From: Mariprofundus aestuarium
Lineage (GTDB): Bacteria; Pseudomonadota; Zetaproteobacteria; Mariprofundales; Mariprofundaceae
Assembly (NCBI RefSeq): GCF_002795805.1
Contig: NZ_CP018799.1
Location: 1,109,001-1,173,000, forward strand
Length of the DNA stretch: 64,000 nucleotides
Direction of reading: 5' to 3'
Both the position numbers and the translations under genes were made by a program. Below, piece after piece: positions 52,748-62,325 of the stretch; the stretch's first letter is position 1; each line of letters begins with the position of its first letter. Below the pieces are notes generated by a model that was not told the DNA's origin, did not search any database, and saw only the letters and a program-made list of their open reading frames with translations.

Positions 52748-53745
52748 TCCGGGCGCAGTGGATCATCAGTGAGGCGGGGCTGCAGAGCCTGAATGGTGCA
52801 GGTGTATCGACCGGCTGGTTGAAGGCGTGGGTTCGTTCGGCAGGGGCGGATAGTGTTTCGATTCATCTGCTGGAGTCACATGGCTGGCAACATGAAGATG
52901 CCGAGTGGCGCATCTTTTTTGCCGATGAATCCGAACTGTTAAAGGCTGCCGTCGCGCTTGGGCTAAAGGCCGAATCCGATCAATCCGGTCACTTTGAGAT
53001 TCCAGACGCCTCCAGATTTATGCTCGATAATCCGCAGCGCACCTGCTGGAGTTTCCAGAAAGATGGTTCATTAATAATCTTTATATCTCAAGGTGATATA
53101 GCCTATCAACGATGGTTATACCTTAATGTAATTAATGGAGGAAAGTCGCTGATTCCTCTCGCGATCTATCCCGATAACAGTGGAGCGTTTGAGTTGGAGT
53201 CGGGTTTAAGCGGATCGCTGCTTTCCAGAGGAGAGTCGCTTCCCGGACATGCATTAAACGGTAACGGCATGCTGATCGAAGAGCAGGTGGTTGAAGTGCT
53301 GCGCGATCGTGGATTGACCTTGCGGACCGTAGAGTCCTGTACGGCAGGTGCGATTGCCGGGCGAATAGGGCGGGTGCCGGGAGCATCAGATGTGTTGGAT
53401 AGGTCTTGGGTGACTTACAGTAATGCGGCAAAATCGGAAGAGGTTGGAGTGGCGTTCAAGACCATCGAATCATTCGGTGCTGTGAGCAGAGAGGTGGTTT
53501 CGGCGATGGCCGAGGGTGGGTGTGATGGACACTCCGCCTGCATCGCTGTCAGTGGTATTGCAGGCCCTGGTGGCGGTTCTTATGATAAGCCGGTCGGAAC
53601 GGTGTGGATTGCCGTAGCCATACCCGGAGAAAACGCAGAGGCGCGTCTTTTGAACCTTTCCGGAAGTCGTCACGAAATACAGTGGCGTACAGTCAATGCT
53701 GCGCTGAGCCTGTTACTTGTAGCGTTGGAAAATAGACGCAGCTAA
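52744..53745 (+). CDS. CinA C-terminal (nicotinamide-nucleotide amidase) domain with novel N-terminal region
   Basis: 333 residues from a GTG overlapping the pgpA stop (GTGA). The C-terminal part (about 180-330) is a CinA/PncC domain: EEQVVEVLRDRGLTLRTVESCTAG (catalytic serine), GAVSREVVSAMAEG and VSGIAGPGGGSYDKPVGTVWIA. The first 175 residues are not the usual MoaB-like part of CinA; I recognise no family there, though the stretch is globular with Trp-rich strands. It overlaps the next gene, on the opposite strand, by four bases at their 3' ends. Confidence 0.82.
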   Translation: MIRAQWIISEAGLQSLNGAGVSTGWLKAWVRSAGADSVSIHLLESHGWQHEDAEWRIFFADESELLKAAVALGLKAESDQSGHFEIPDASRFMLDNPQRTCWSFQKDGSLIIFISQGDIAYQRWLYLNVINGGKSLIPLAIYPDNSGAFELESGLSGSLLSRGESLPGHALNGNGMLIEEQVVEVLRDRGLTLRTVESCTAGAIAGRIGRVPGASDVLDRSWVTYSNAAKSEEVGVAFKTIESFGAVSREVVSAMAEGGCDGHSACIAVSGIAGPGGGSYDKPVGTVWIAVAIPGENAEARLLNLSGSRHEIQWRTVNAALSLLLVALENRRS

Positions 53746-54509
53746 AGAAGCTTCAGGCCATCATACAGGTCGGCAATTGAGGGAAGAAGAAGATCGGCCT
53801 TGATGCCAGTGGTTTTTACGAATTCGGCCCGATATTTTCCTGTCTGTACCAGTGCGGTTTTCAGTCCGGCCTGCTGTGCACCGCCGATATCCGATTCGAT
53901 ATCATCACCAATCATTAAGGCGTTTTCAGGTTCAATGCTCAGTGATCGGCAGACACCGTTAAAAAAGTCCTTTGATGGTTTACCCAGAATCACTGCATTC
54001 TTGCCGGTCGCATATTCAATGGCAGCCACAAATGGTCCGATATCAAGGTGCAGGCCGTCCGGCTTCTGCCAGAATCGGTTTTTGTGCAGTGCCAGAACCT
54101 TTGTACCGTTCATCACGTGGGTAAATATCTCAAGCAGTGAGTCAGGGGAGTAGCCTTCACCGCCAACATCGCCCATGACAATATAGTCAGGGTTGGCATT
54201 ACAGACTCGAATACCCTGAAACTCCTCAAGCAGTGATTCCCGCACATAAAGTTTGGCACTGCCTGTGGCTACGGCCTGTACGGCTAACGCAGTCGGTGTA
54301 TAGATCTCGGATTCATAAATCGGGATGCCGAAGGTGGCCAGTTTTTCGGCGATGATACGTTTTGGCTGGGTCGTGGTGTTGGTGACTCCAGCAATAGCGA
54401 GGCCTGTTGCGCGAATGGAACGTATGCACTCCTCAGCTCCGTCAATCTTTCGGTCACCTACATAGAGTACGCCATCCAGATCGAACAGCACCGCCTTGAT
54501 ATATCCCAT
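53742..54509 (-). CDS. HAD-superfamily IIA hydrolase
   Basis: About 255 residues from the ATG at 54509, which has AAGG eight bases upstream; an ATG at 54524 has no ribosome site. FDLDGVLY (nucleophile Asp), TNTTTQPK, LGKPSKDFF and GDDIESDIGGAQQAG form the HAD motifs with the class-IIA cap, as in NagD, LHPP and phosphoglycolate phosphatases. The substrate is a small phosphate ester not identified here. Confidence 0.88.
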   Translation of the reverse strand: MGYIKAVLFDLDGVLYVGDRKIDGAEECIRSIRATGLAIAGVTNTTTQPKRIIAEKLATFGIPIYESEIYTPTALAVQAVATGSAKLYVRESLLEEFQGIRVCNANPDYIVMGDVGGEGYSPDSLLEIFTHVMNGTKVLALHKNRFWQKPDGLHLDIGPFVAAIEYATGKNAVILGKPSKDFFNGVCRSLSIEPENALMIGDDIESDIGGAQQAGLKTALVQTGKYRAEFVKTTGIKADLLLPSIADLYDGLKLL

Positions 54510-54620
54510 TCTTCGAACCTTCATATGGTAAGTTTAGCACTGTTACAGGCACCATGCTTAATATGGCCGATGAGGGGGCAGCAGCACGCATTGGCTGGAG
54601 TTGGCTTTATTCAAATGAGA

Positions 54621-55241
54621 TTAAAATGCCTGCCTCTGGTTCTCCTCTTCCCGACGGGGTTCAATCAGGATCGGTGTGCCGTAGGTGATAGGCCCGAAAA
54701 TCGTATCGATAGTAGGGCGGATCTTCAGCGCCACGCCTTTTGGAACAGCACCATTTTCACCTGCAAAGGCGAGCGCCAGATCGAGCATGTCCATGGCATT
54801 TTTTTCATTGAAGAATTCGAACATGTTAAGGCTGAGTTTGAGTGGAATATCGCGCGCCTCGCCTGCAGGCAGGGTGACATCCTCTTCCAGCGTACCACTT
54901 ACCGTTTCGCGCCCATCTAGCATCAGCGTCCACTCCATGCGAATAAGCGTTGCAGCAACCTGGTTGACCAGCGGATTTTCGGTTTTCATGTGCAGGGTGA
55001 TGTCGAGAGGAAGGTTTTCTCGAGACATGGCCAGCGTTACGCGACCAACCTGGAACATGTTGAGTTGATCCAGTGCTTCGATGTTCATCAGGTCGATACC
55101 AGCAACCCGGACTGCGGATACGCGATCAAGCGTAAACTTCACCTTTGATAACTCCGAGACCTGTTGCAATGTTGCGCAGGCTCCCAGGAACAGTGCAGCA
55201 GCCATAGCTATAATCAATGAAAGTCGACGATGTGGGTTCAT
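54621..55241 (-). CDS. LEA14/WHy-like lipoprotein
   Basis: 206 residues with a lipobox (FLGAC) after a hydrophobic signal, so it should be lipidated at Cys21. The rest is beta-rich with alternating strands (VGRVTLAMSREN, LPLDITLHMKTENPLVNQVA) like LEA14-type immunoglobulin-fold proteins; this is a pattern-based call. GAGGAGGG lies before the ATG. The 55242-55557 gap upstream is AT-rich and holds no gene I can support. Confidence 0.78.
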   Translation of the reverse strand: MNPHRRLSLIIAMAAALFLGACATLQQVSELSKVKFTLDRVSAVRVAGIDLMNIEALDQLNMFQVGRVTLAMSRENLPLDITLHMKTENPLVNQVAATLIRMEWTLMLDGRETVSGTLEEDVTLPAGEARDIPLKLSLNMFEFFNEKNAMDMLDLALAFAGENGAVPKGVALKIRPTIDTIFGPITYGTPILIEPRREEENQRQAF

Positions 55242-55557
55242 TTCAAGCCCTCCTCAGGATGAGACAAAGCTGAGTATAGTGGCAAGGCGAGAAAAAGGTG
55301 TGTTATAAATTACATCTTATGGCGTAATGTCAGGAGCCAGTGAACAGGCGTATTGTAACTGTGTGAAGTATCATCCGAGAAACTTTTCTTTGTCGGATTG
55401 CTTCGGTAGGGGATGTATTTATAGTTGCGATGTTTTCATTGAGTTTGAGTCAGGGTGGTGAAAATGAGCAGTCTTTTTTATACAGTAATATTTTCTACTT
55501 TGCTCATGTAACCAATGTATTGAACTCTGAAATTGGTTTGGAAATGGTGATAATATA

Positions 55558-56268
55558 GTGGAAGATCAATCAACAACATCTTGGCCTGCCCATGCTGCAG
55601 CAGTAGGAACACATGATGCTGTTATGAAGGTCATTGACCTGCACACTGCCTCCTTGAAAGGTAAGCGTGTTTGCGACCTGCCTTGTGGAGCTGGCTTGTT
55701 TTCCAAACAACTTCAAGATAGAGGTGCTGAAGTCTATGCGTTCGACATAGAGAATGTTCAGCCCTATTGCGGCCCGAAGGAAAAGAGGGTACTTGCTGAC
55801 GCCAATGACTCCTTACCTGTTGCCTCTAATACTTTTGACCTGATTGTTAGTATTGAGGGTATAGAACATGTGGAAAATGGCTCCCATCTATTACGGGAGA
55901 TGTCCCGTTGCCTGCGTGATAATAACAGCACCATCGTTATAAGCACCCCCAATGTCGATAGTTTTCGTTCGCGCATCGTCACCATTTGGAAAGGATACCC
56001 GAAATACTTCAATCCGGTTGATATGGAAAATAAAACGTCGGGGCATTTACAGCCTGTTGACATGGTTTTTATGCATGGTGCAGCAAAACGTGCCGGGCTT
56101 GAAATCGTTGATATTCAAACTGTTCCGAATAACCGGGACAAGGGATTGATGCTCTGGTTTCAAGAGCTTGTACGCCCATGGGTAACGAAGTCATTGCCAG
56201 GTAAAATGCAGGATAAAATACCGTTTTATGGCGATGTGATTATCTACGTCTTGAAAAAAAGCGGATGA
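55558..56268 (+). CDS. Class I SAM-dependent methyltransferase
   Basis: 236 residues from a GTG. Motif I VCDLPCGAGLFSKQL, motif II YAFDIEN, and SIEGIEHVENGSHLLREM identify the UbiE/COQ5-like fold; the end has a hydrophobic YGDVIIYVL strand. Substrate unknown, but the proximity to the envelope operon makes a glycolipid plausible. The upstream DNA is AT-rich and the codon choice is less GC-rich than its neighbours, which hints at recent acquisition. Confidence 0.82.
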   Translation: MEDQSTTSWPAHAAAVGTHDAVMKVIDLHTASLKGKRVCDLPCGAGLFSKQLQDRGAEVYAFDIENVQPYCGPKEKRVLADANDSLPVASNTFDLIVSIEGIEHVENGSHLLREMSRCLRDNNSTIVISTPNVDSFRSRIVTIWKGYPKYFNPVDMENKTSGHLQPVDMVFMHGAAKRAGLEIVDIQTVPNNRDKGLMLWFQELVRPWVTKSLPGKMQDKIPFYGDVIIYVLKKSG

Positions 56269-56409
56269 ATGATTGTGAAGCACCGCTGAAATTGAGCAGT
56301 AGCTGTTTTTGATATAGGTTATAGAGATATTCACCAATGTTTATCGTTGAAATTTTCACATTAGATGCGGATATTAATCACACCAGATCTCGGAATCTTC
56401 TCAGGAATA

Positions 56410-57129
56410 TCAGCCTTTTAGCAGTAATTTTTCAGCCTTGATGAGATCCATGGGCGTATCCACACCGATACAGTGAAAGTCACCAACAGTAACGGCAATA
56501 TCGTAACCGTGGTGAAGCACACGTAGCTGCTCAAGCTGCTCACTCTCTTCGGCCGCGCATGCTTCAAGCGATGGATAGATCAGCAGGAACTCCTTGCGAT
56601 AGGCATAGAGGCCAACGTGCTGCAATGCATTTGATGCTCCTGAACGCGGGAAGGGGATCGGAGCGCGGCTGAAGTAGAGGGCGCGTCCTTTGGCATTACA
56701 TACCACTTTAACCACATTGGCATCATGCAGATCGGTCTCTTCCCTGACCGGGTGAGCCAGTGTTGCCATGGGCAGATATGCATCATCATGAAATGGTTCT
56801 ATCACAGCGCGAATGGCAAGCGGGTCGATCAGCGGCTCATCTCCCTGAACATTAACGACTACATCACAGTCTATATCACGAACTGCTTCGGCAAGGCGGT
56901 TGCTGCCGTTAGGGTGGTCAGGACTGGTAATGCAGGCGATAACACCAGCGTTTCGAGCAACCTCTGCAATAGCATCATCATCAGTGGCTACAAAGACAGG
57001 GCCAAGATCGGCAGCCAGAGCCTTTTCGATTACATGCTGAATCATCGGTTTTCCAGCAAGCTGTGCCAGCGGTTTTCCGGGGAAACGGGTGGAGCCCATG
57101 CGGGCGGGAATACCAATGGCGATTTTCAT
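56410..57129 (-). CDS. kdsB: 3-deoxy-manno-octulosonate cytidylyltransferase
   Basis: 239 residues from the ATG at 57129, two bases after the rfaE1 stop. IPARMGSTRFPGKPLAQLAGKPMI is the KdsB signature, with VNVQGDEPLID and the RAPIPFPRSG and HVGLYAYRKEFL segments. It activates KDO as CMP-KDO for LPS. The usual SGTDR/SGTER stretch reads NGSNR here, a small change in the substrate region that could affect sugar choice. It is the last gene of the operon. Confidence 0.9.
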   Translation of the reverse strand: MKIAIGIPARMGSTRFPGKPLAQLAGKPMIQHVIEKALAADLGPVFVATDDDAIAEVARNAGVIACITSPDHPNGSNRLAEAVRDIDCDVVVNVQGDEPLIDPLAIRAVIEPFHDDAYLPMATLAHPVREETDLHDANVVKVVCNAKGRALYFSRAPIPFPRSGASNALQHVGLYAYRKEFLLIYPSLEACAAEESEQLEQLRVLHHGYDIAVTVGDFHCIGVDTPMDLIKAEKLLLKG

Positions 57130-57130
57130 A

Positions 57131-58051
57131 TTAATGCGTCTCGATTTCGGCCCAGTCTGCCGTTGCCGTGCCGACCTTGCCGACCACAACTCCAGCGGCA
57201 CGGTTGGCGATTTTCGCAGCTGTCAGGGCATCATCGCCGCGGGCCAGGCATGCAGTGAACACAGCAATGACCGTGTCGCCTGCACCGGTTACATCAAACA
57301 CATCACGTGCTGCAGTTGGGATATGGTGATTCTGTTTTCCATCAAAAAGGGTCATGCCGCGCTCGGAACGGGTGAGCAGTACATATTCGAGGTCAAGATC
57401 AGCATGTAGCTTTTCTGCAATCGCCTCGGCGTTGGCATCCTCGTTGATTGCTTTCATGCCTGCCATGGCGGCGGCTTCGGAGAGGTTCGGGGTGATGAAG
57501 GTTGCACCGCGATAGGCGTCGGTATGCTCAGGCTTTGGATCGACACCGATAATGCTACCTTGAAGCTGCTGAATCAGCTGTCGGATAAAGTCTGGGGTGA
57601 GCACGCCTTTACCGTAGTCGGAGAGAATGGCTGCTGTTGATTGTGACTGCAGCTTCTGCAGGGAATCCAGCAGTCGCTGCTGGCTATCCGGCCGCGCAGC
57701 TTGTGTCCATTCACGGTCATAACGCACCACCTGCTGGTGGCGGGCAATAATGCGGGTTTTGATGGCGGTAGGTCGATCATTAAGTTTCTTTGTGATGACA
57801 CCGCTGTTATCCGAATGCAGCTCTGCCAACCGGAGCTTTACCCAGTAGCCAGCCTCATCATCGCCGACCAGGCCAAGCATGGCAGATGGCGTGTTCAAAG
57901 AATGCAGGTTGCGTACAACGTTTGCTGATCCGCCAAGGCGTCGATCGATGCGATCTACATTTACTACCGGAACAGGTGCTTCTGGTGAGATGCGTGATAC
58001 ATCACCCCAGATAAATTCATCAACAATGATATCGCCGATAACCAGAATCAA
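57131..58051 (-). CDS. rfaE1: D-glycero-beta-D-manno-heptose-7-phosphate kinase
   Basis: 306 residues from a TTG with AGGAGTAGC-like sequence upstream. The ribokinase fold has ILVIGDIIVDEFIWGDVSRISPEAP, GGSANVVRNL, and the anion-hole/catalytic DVTGAGDTVIAVF. It corresponds to the kinase half of HldE; the adenylyltransferase half is absent. It makes heptose bisphosphate for LPS core. It sits between the aminotransferase and kdsB in the operon. Confidence 0.92.
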   Translation of the reverse strand: MILVIGDIIVDEFIWGDVSRISPEAPVPVVNVDRIDRRLGGSANVVRNLHSLNTPSAMLGLVGDDEAGYWVKLRLAELHSDNSGVITKKLNDRPTAIKTRIIARHQQVVRYDREWTQAARPDSQQRLLDSLQKLQSQSTAAILSDYGKGVLTPDFIRQLIQQLQGSIIGVDPKPEHTDAYRGATFITPNLSEAAAMAGMKAINEDANAEAIAEKLHADLDLEYVLLTRSERGMTLFDGKQNHHIPTAARDVFDVTGAGDTVIAVFTACLARGDDALTAAKIANRAAGVVVGKVGTATADWAEIETH

Positions 58052-58138
58052 AATGCTACTCCTAACCCTATTTACTCAATACGTAAGCGCCAGTATAGGT
58101 GCTTTAGCAGCTGCTGGGTAGTTGCGTAAGTTGTTGTT

Positions 58139-59284
58139 TTAACGCTCAAGGTGGAAGCTGACGCGGTCAATGATGTGCTTCTGCTGCTCTTCCATGCCGG
58201 GCCAGAGAGGCAAGCGGAGAAGGCGATCGGACAGTGTCTCAGTCACTGACATCGAACCAGAAGTACGACAATGTTTTTCTCCAGCCGGAGCCATATGCAG
58301 GGGTACATAGTGAAACACGCTCATGATACCGTCATTTTTCAGGTTTGAGATGAGCTCAGAGCGCTCCTCAATTGAGTCGAGCAGAAGATAGTACATATGC
58401 GCATTGTGTGTGCATTCATCCGGAATGATCGGTCTTCTCACTATGCCTGCAGCCTCTAGGGCGGCAAAAGCATGGTGGTATGTTTCCCAGATTTGCAGGC
58501 GGCGGTCGGTGATGTCATCGGCATGTTCCAGCTGTGCCCAGAGGAATGCTGCGATCAGTTCACCCGGTAGGAATGAAGAACCGACATCCACCCATGTGTA
58601 CTTGTCGACCTCACCTCTGAAAAAGCTGCTGCGGTTGGTTCCTTTCTCCCAGATGATCTCGGCGCGTTCTGCAAAGCGATCGTCATTCACCAGCAGAGCG
58701 CCGCCTTCACCTGAAATGACATTTTTCGTCTCATGGAAGCTGTAGGCGGCCAGATGACCAATGCCACCCAATGGCCTTCCTTTGTATTCAGACATGACTC
58801 CCTGTGCTGCATCCTCAATGACAAAAAGACCGTGTTTTTCTGCAAGCGCCATAATGGCATCCATCTCACAGGCTACACCGGCATAGTGAACCACTGCGAT
58901 GGCTTTAGTGTGCGCTGTAATGGCATTCTCAATCAGGGTTTCATCAATATTGAGCGTATCCTCACGAATATCGATAAATACTGGAACTGCACCGCGAAGC
59001 ACGAATGCGTTGGCGGTAGAGACGAAGGTGTAGGAGGGCATGATCACTTCATCACCGGGTTTCAGGTCGATGAGCAGTGCAGCCATCTCAAGAGCTGCAG
59101 TGCAGGAGTGGGTGAGCAGTGCTTTTTTGCAGCCTGTTTTTTGTTCCAGCCAACCTTGGCATCGCTGCGTGAACGGGCCGTTTCCAGCCAGCTGTCCATT
59201 GCTATGGGCTTCCAGAATATAGGTAACTTCGTCACCGGCCATAAATGGCTTGTTAAACGGAATAATCACTTTGTTTTCACACAT
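58139..59284 (-). CDS. wecE: dTDP-4-amino-4,6-dideoxygalactose transaminase (WecE/RffA-like)
   Basis: 381 residues of the DegT/DnrJ/EryC1 PLP family. FNKPFMAGDEVTYILEA, the AGNGPFTQRC stretch, EVIMPSYTFVSTANAF, IEDAAQGV and the PLP-lysine region SFHETKNVISGEGG match the WecE type most closely. It transfers an amino group to dTDP-4-keto-6-deoxyglucose. The acetyltransferase next to it fits the following step. dTDP-glucose synthesis genes are not in the window. Confidence 0.87.
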   Translation of the reverse strand: MCENKVIIPFNKPFMAGDEVTYILEAHSNGQLAGNGPFTQRCQGWLEQKTGCKKALLTHSCTAALEMAALLIDLKPGDEVIMPSYTFVSTANAFVLRGAVPVFIDIREDTLNIDETLIENAITAHTKAIAVVHYAGVACEMDAIMALAEKHGLFVIEDAAQGVMSEYKGRPLGGIGHLAAYSFHETKNVISGEGGALLVNDDRFAERAEIIWEKGTNRSSFFRGEVDKYTWVDVGSSFLPGELIAAFLWAQLEHADDITDRRLQIWETYHHAFAALEAAGIVRRPIIPDECTHNAHMYYLLLDSIEERSELISNLKNDGIMSVFHYVPLHMAPAGEKHCRTSGSMSVTETLSDRLLRLPLWPGMEEQQKHIIDRVSFHLER

Positions 59285-59289
59285 ATTTA

Positions 59290-60678
59290 TTAATCCGCTT
59301 TCCAGTAGAGGTAGACGTAGTCACCGCGCAGTCTCCATGTTTTTATCAGCTGGCCGAGAGAGGGGGCTTCAACCTCTGTGAGGATATAGACGCCGCGCTC
59401 TTTGTTACGGTACCAGGTGACCGGTGGTCGATCCTGTCTCCAGATATCAATATAGGCGGCAATGGCCAGACCTGTTGATACATCGTTTTGGCTTCGCAGA
59501 GGCGCATTTTCGGTGAGTTTCATGACCTCTTCAGCGACGACTTTAACATCCCGTTCCGGGCGCCAGTCTTTGATATAGGGAAGGACAACAACGCTGTAGG
59601 GGATTTTAAGAAGAATAAACAGCGCAATCAGGGTGATGCCCTGACGAAGATGCTGAGGGTTTAATTGCAGCGTAAGACCTGTCAGAAGTAAGGCAATAAG
59701 GCCATAGAAGGGAACGAGGTAGCGGGGGCTTGCATGGGCTGAGATCCAGAACGGAAGCAGGCAGACGAGAATAATTAGTATCAGTGTGGTCAGATTATGA
59801 TCAAGATGAAACTGATGTTTGCGACGCAACCATAACCAGATAATAAAGAGGCTTACCGGCAGTGCCCGTAAGGCAAACAGCAATGGATAGGTCGTCCAGT
59901 GCTTAAGGTAGTCGAGCATGCCATAACCTACAAAGTTACGAAGAACATCATTTACGGTTGTAGTAGCTGTATTTGCCTGTGGGGGAACTACAAACGTTTG
60001 CCAGAGCAATGGCAGTGATAGTGCAGTAATGCCCATCAGCAGAAACAATGGTGATTTCAGAATGTGCCAGCATTTATGACGCCAGAGCACCACAAATCCG
60101 ACCAGACCGAACAGAACATAGGCAGTAATGTTTTTGGTCAGAAATGCAAGGGAAACAAAGAGCAGGGAGATGAAAAACCACTTCAGGTTCTCATTGGCTA
60201 TCGCTCTCCAGAGAATGATAATGGAGGAGAAGAGGAACAGGCCGAAGGTAGCATCGAGATAACCCAGCCAGCCATACCAGAATGCAACCTCTCCCATGCT
60301 CAGGTAGATCAGGGCTCCAAGCCAGCCAGCTTGTGGTTTGTCCTTAAAAATCCAGTTGGCACTGAATGCAACGACACATGCACTTAGCCATGATGCGATA
60401 ACGGAGACCAGCCGAATGGCGATATCGATATGTTCCCAGCCGATCAGGGTGCTGATGCCGATCACCGGCCAGTGCCAGAGCGGGGAGTGTGGCCAAATAA
60501 TGCCTAGGATGGAGGGGTGCATGAGGTCACCGCGCACAAACATCTCATAGGACTTGATGGCCATCAGCCCCTCTTCACCGACGTATTGCATAATCGGCAG
60601 TGGCAACAGCATGAGTAGCCCTGCAACAATCGTCAGGAATTTATAAAGTTTGAGTGATGGTTCGATAGAAAAGGACAT
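59290..60678 (-). CDS. GT39-family (ArnT-like) membrane glycosyltransferase
   Basis: 462 residues with about 10-11 membrane segments and an early acidic site typical of GT39/ArnT enzymes (MQYVGEEGLMAIKSYEMF). ArnT-type enzymes use polyprenyl-phosphate sugars and modify lipid A or proteins in the periplasm. It lies 6 bases before the aminotransferase and after the acetyltransferase; a GT2 of the polyprenyl-phosphate synthase type is in the same operon, supplying the donor. Confidence 0.82.
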   Translation of the reverse strand: MSFSIEPSLKLYKFLTIVAGLLMLLPLPIMQYVGEEGLMAIKSYEMFVRGDLMHPSILGIIWPHSPLWHWPVIGISTLIGWEHIDIAIRLVSVIASWLSACVVAFSANWIFKDKPQAGWLGALIYLSMGEVAFWYGWLGYLDATFGLFLFSSIIILWRAIANENLKWFFISLLFVSLAFLTKNITAYVLFGLVGFVVLWRHKCWHILKSPLFLLMGITALSLPLLWQTFVVPPQANTATTTVNDVLRNFVGYGMLDYLKHWTTYPLLFALRALPVSLFIIWLWLRRKHQFHLDHNLTTLILIILVCLLPFWISAHASPRYLVPFYGLIALLLTGLTLQLNPQHLRQGITLIALFILLKIPYSVVVLPYIKDWRPERDVKVVAEEVMKLTENAPLRSQNDVSTGLAIAAYIDIWRQDRPPVTWYRNKERGVYILTEVEAPSLGQLIKTWRLRGDYVYLYWKAD

Positions 60679-60684
60679 ATGAAG

Positions 60685-61356
60685 TTATTCGGTCACTCTG
60701 TGATAGATGTCCACGGCTTTTCTGAAGCGAAAACCCAGTGAACAGTAGAGGTTGAGAACGGGTAGGTTACCTGCTGATATCGAACTTCGAATCTCCTGAA
60801 CACCATCATCGGCCAGCTTTTTGCAGGTCGTTGACCAGAAATATTTGGCAAGCCCCTGACCACGAAACTTTGCATCAATGGCGTGCAGTAGCAAACTGCC
60901 TTTGTTATGGGCAATAAAACCTGCCAATTCATCGCGATAAAACAGTCCCAGCACGTTACATTCACTTGACAGCTGTTTCAGCCACTGCTTGTAGCGCAGG
61001 TCGGCTTTGCTACTTGTCAGATTGAAATCGCGGTGAAAGCGGCCATGCAGAAAACTTTCGTCACACATAGGCAGCAACAGGTCGATATCCACTGAGCTGT
61101 TGATAGTGATATCCGGGTTTTTGAATTCAACCACATCACTGCTCTTGCAGAATGGCTCAATCAGGGTGTCGGTGTAGTAGAAGCCGTATTTGTGCAGTAG
61201 TGCCTTAGAGGTAAGCGGATCGACTTTGACGCTGTAGTGACCGGGAGTGGTTGCTGCATGCGCAAGAACAGCCTCACTGGCTTCAATAATATCAAAGCAG
61301 CTCATGCCAAAGGCTGCTGTATCCCAGGGGGTAGGGCGTATAGCAGAATTATTCAT
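60685..61356 (-). CDS. GNAT acetyltransferase (WecD-like)
   Basis: About 223 residues from the ATG at 61356; the open frame goes on to 61410, inside the GT2 gene. The N-terminal WDTAAFGM is like the start of WecD enzymes, and the C-terminal half has the acetyl-CoA loop AIDAKFRGQGLAKYFW and ISAGNLPVLNLYCSLGFRF. It probably acetylates the 4-amino sugar made by the WecE-like transaminase. Confidence 0.82.
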   Translation of the reverse strand: MNNSAIRPTPWDTAAFGMSCFDIIEASEAVLAHAATTPGHYSVKVDPLTSKALLHKYGFYYTDTLIEPFCKSSDVVEFKNPDITINSSVDIDLLLPMCDESFLHGRFHRDFNLTSSKADLRYKQWLKQLSSECNVLGLFYRDELAGFIAHNKGSLLLHAIDAKFRGQGLAKYFWSTTCKKLADDGVQEIRSSISAGNLPVLNLYCSLGFRFRKAVDIYHRVTE

Positions 61357-62278
61357 TGTTGAAGGTGGTGTGATTGATGATATAGAGCGGCCTTTTCTTC
61401 GTTTCATCAAAGGTTTTGCCGAGATAAATGCCGATAATGCCGAGGTTGGCGATGATAATGCCGCCCAGGAAGTAGAGTGATATAATCAGGCTGCTCCAGC
61501 CCGATACCGCAAGATCGTTGAACATTGAATAGGTTAGCAGTGAGAGACCCGCGATCATGGAGATGGTGGCAATACTGAATCCGAATCGGACCGACATGCG
61601 CAGCGGTTTGTCGGAGTAGGCGATGATGGTATCGGTAGCCAGACTCAGTAGCTTGCGGAATGTGTAAGAGGACTCGCCAGCAAAGCGGCTGCAGTGTTCA
61701 ACCTCAATCTTGGCCGCCGGAAACCCCATCCAGTCAATCATGCCGGGGAGAAAACGAAGCCCCTCGCGCATATTCCTGCAGTTCTCCACTACCTTGGCCG
61801 ACATGATGCGGAAGTTGCCTACCGAAGGGTCGTAATCCATGCCAGTCAGATAATTGAAAAGCTTGTAGAACAGTTTGGATGAGAGCGTCTTTGTTGAGTC
61901 GTCTTTGCGGTTCAAGCGCTGAGCAAGTACGACATCGAAACCCTCATTCGCTTTGGCATAGAGGTTGGGGATCTCTTCCGGAGCATCCTGGAGGTCGCAG
62001 TCCATCACCACTACCCAGTCCCCACTGCAGTGGTCCAACCCAGCTGTAATGCCGTAGTGCTGACCGAAATTTCGGCTGAACTGCATGCCTTTGATGCGAG
62101 AGTCAGATGCGGCAAGTTCTTGAATAATCCCCCATGAGCGATCACCACCACAGTCTTCGACCAGAATGCATTCAAAATCTGCGGTGATTTTCTCAAGTGA
62201 AGAGACAAGTCTGCTGTATAACTCGTGCAAGCAGCCTTCAGCTTTATAGACCGGGATAACGATGGATAGATGAGCCAT
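61349..62278 (-). CDS. GT2 polyprenyl-phosphate glycosyltransferase (ArnC/DPM1-like)
   Basis: 309 residues. The GT-A domain has SIVIPVYKAEG, the acidic VVMDCDLQDAPE and a C-terminal pair of membrane helices (about 228-250 and 262-285), as in ArnC and dolichol-phosphate mannose synthase relatives. It should load a nucleotide sugar on undecaprenyl phosphate at the inner membrane. AAGG lies before the ATG. It precedes the acetyltransferase with an 8-base overlap. Confidence 0.88.
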   Translation of the reverse strand: MAHLSIVIPVYKAEGCLHELYSRLVSSLEKITADFECILVEDCGGDRSWGIIQELAASDSRIKGMQFSRNFGQHYGITAGLDHCSGDWVVVMDCDLQDAPEEIPNLYAKANEGFDVVLAQRLNRKDDSTKTLSSKLFYKLFNYLTGMDYDPSVGNFRIMSAKVVENCRNMREGLRFLPGMIDWMGFPAAKIEVEHCSRFAGESSYTFRKLLSLATDTIIAYSDKPLRMSVRFGFSIATISMIAGLSLLTYSMFNDLAVSGWSSLIISLYFLGGIIIANLGIIGIYLGKTFDETKKRPLYIINHTTFNNE

Positions 62279-62325
62279 GTAGCAACCTTATCACATGAGC
62301 TGTTGATATCTAAAAGAATTAGATA

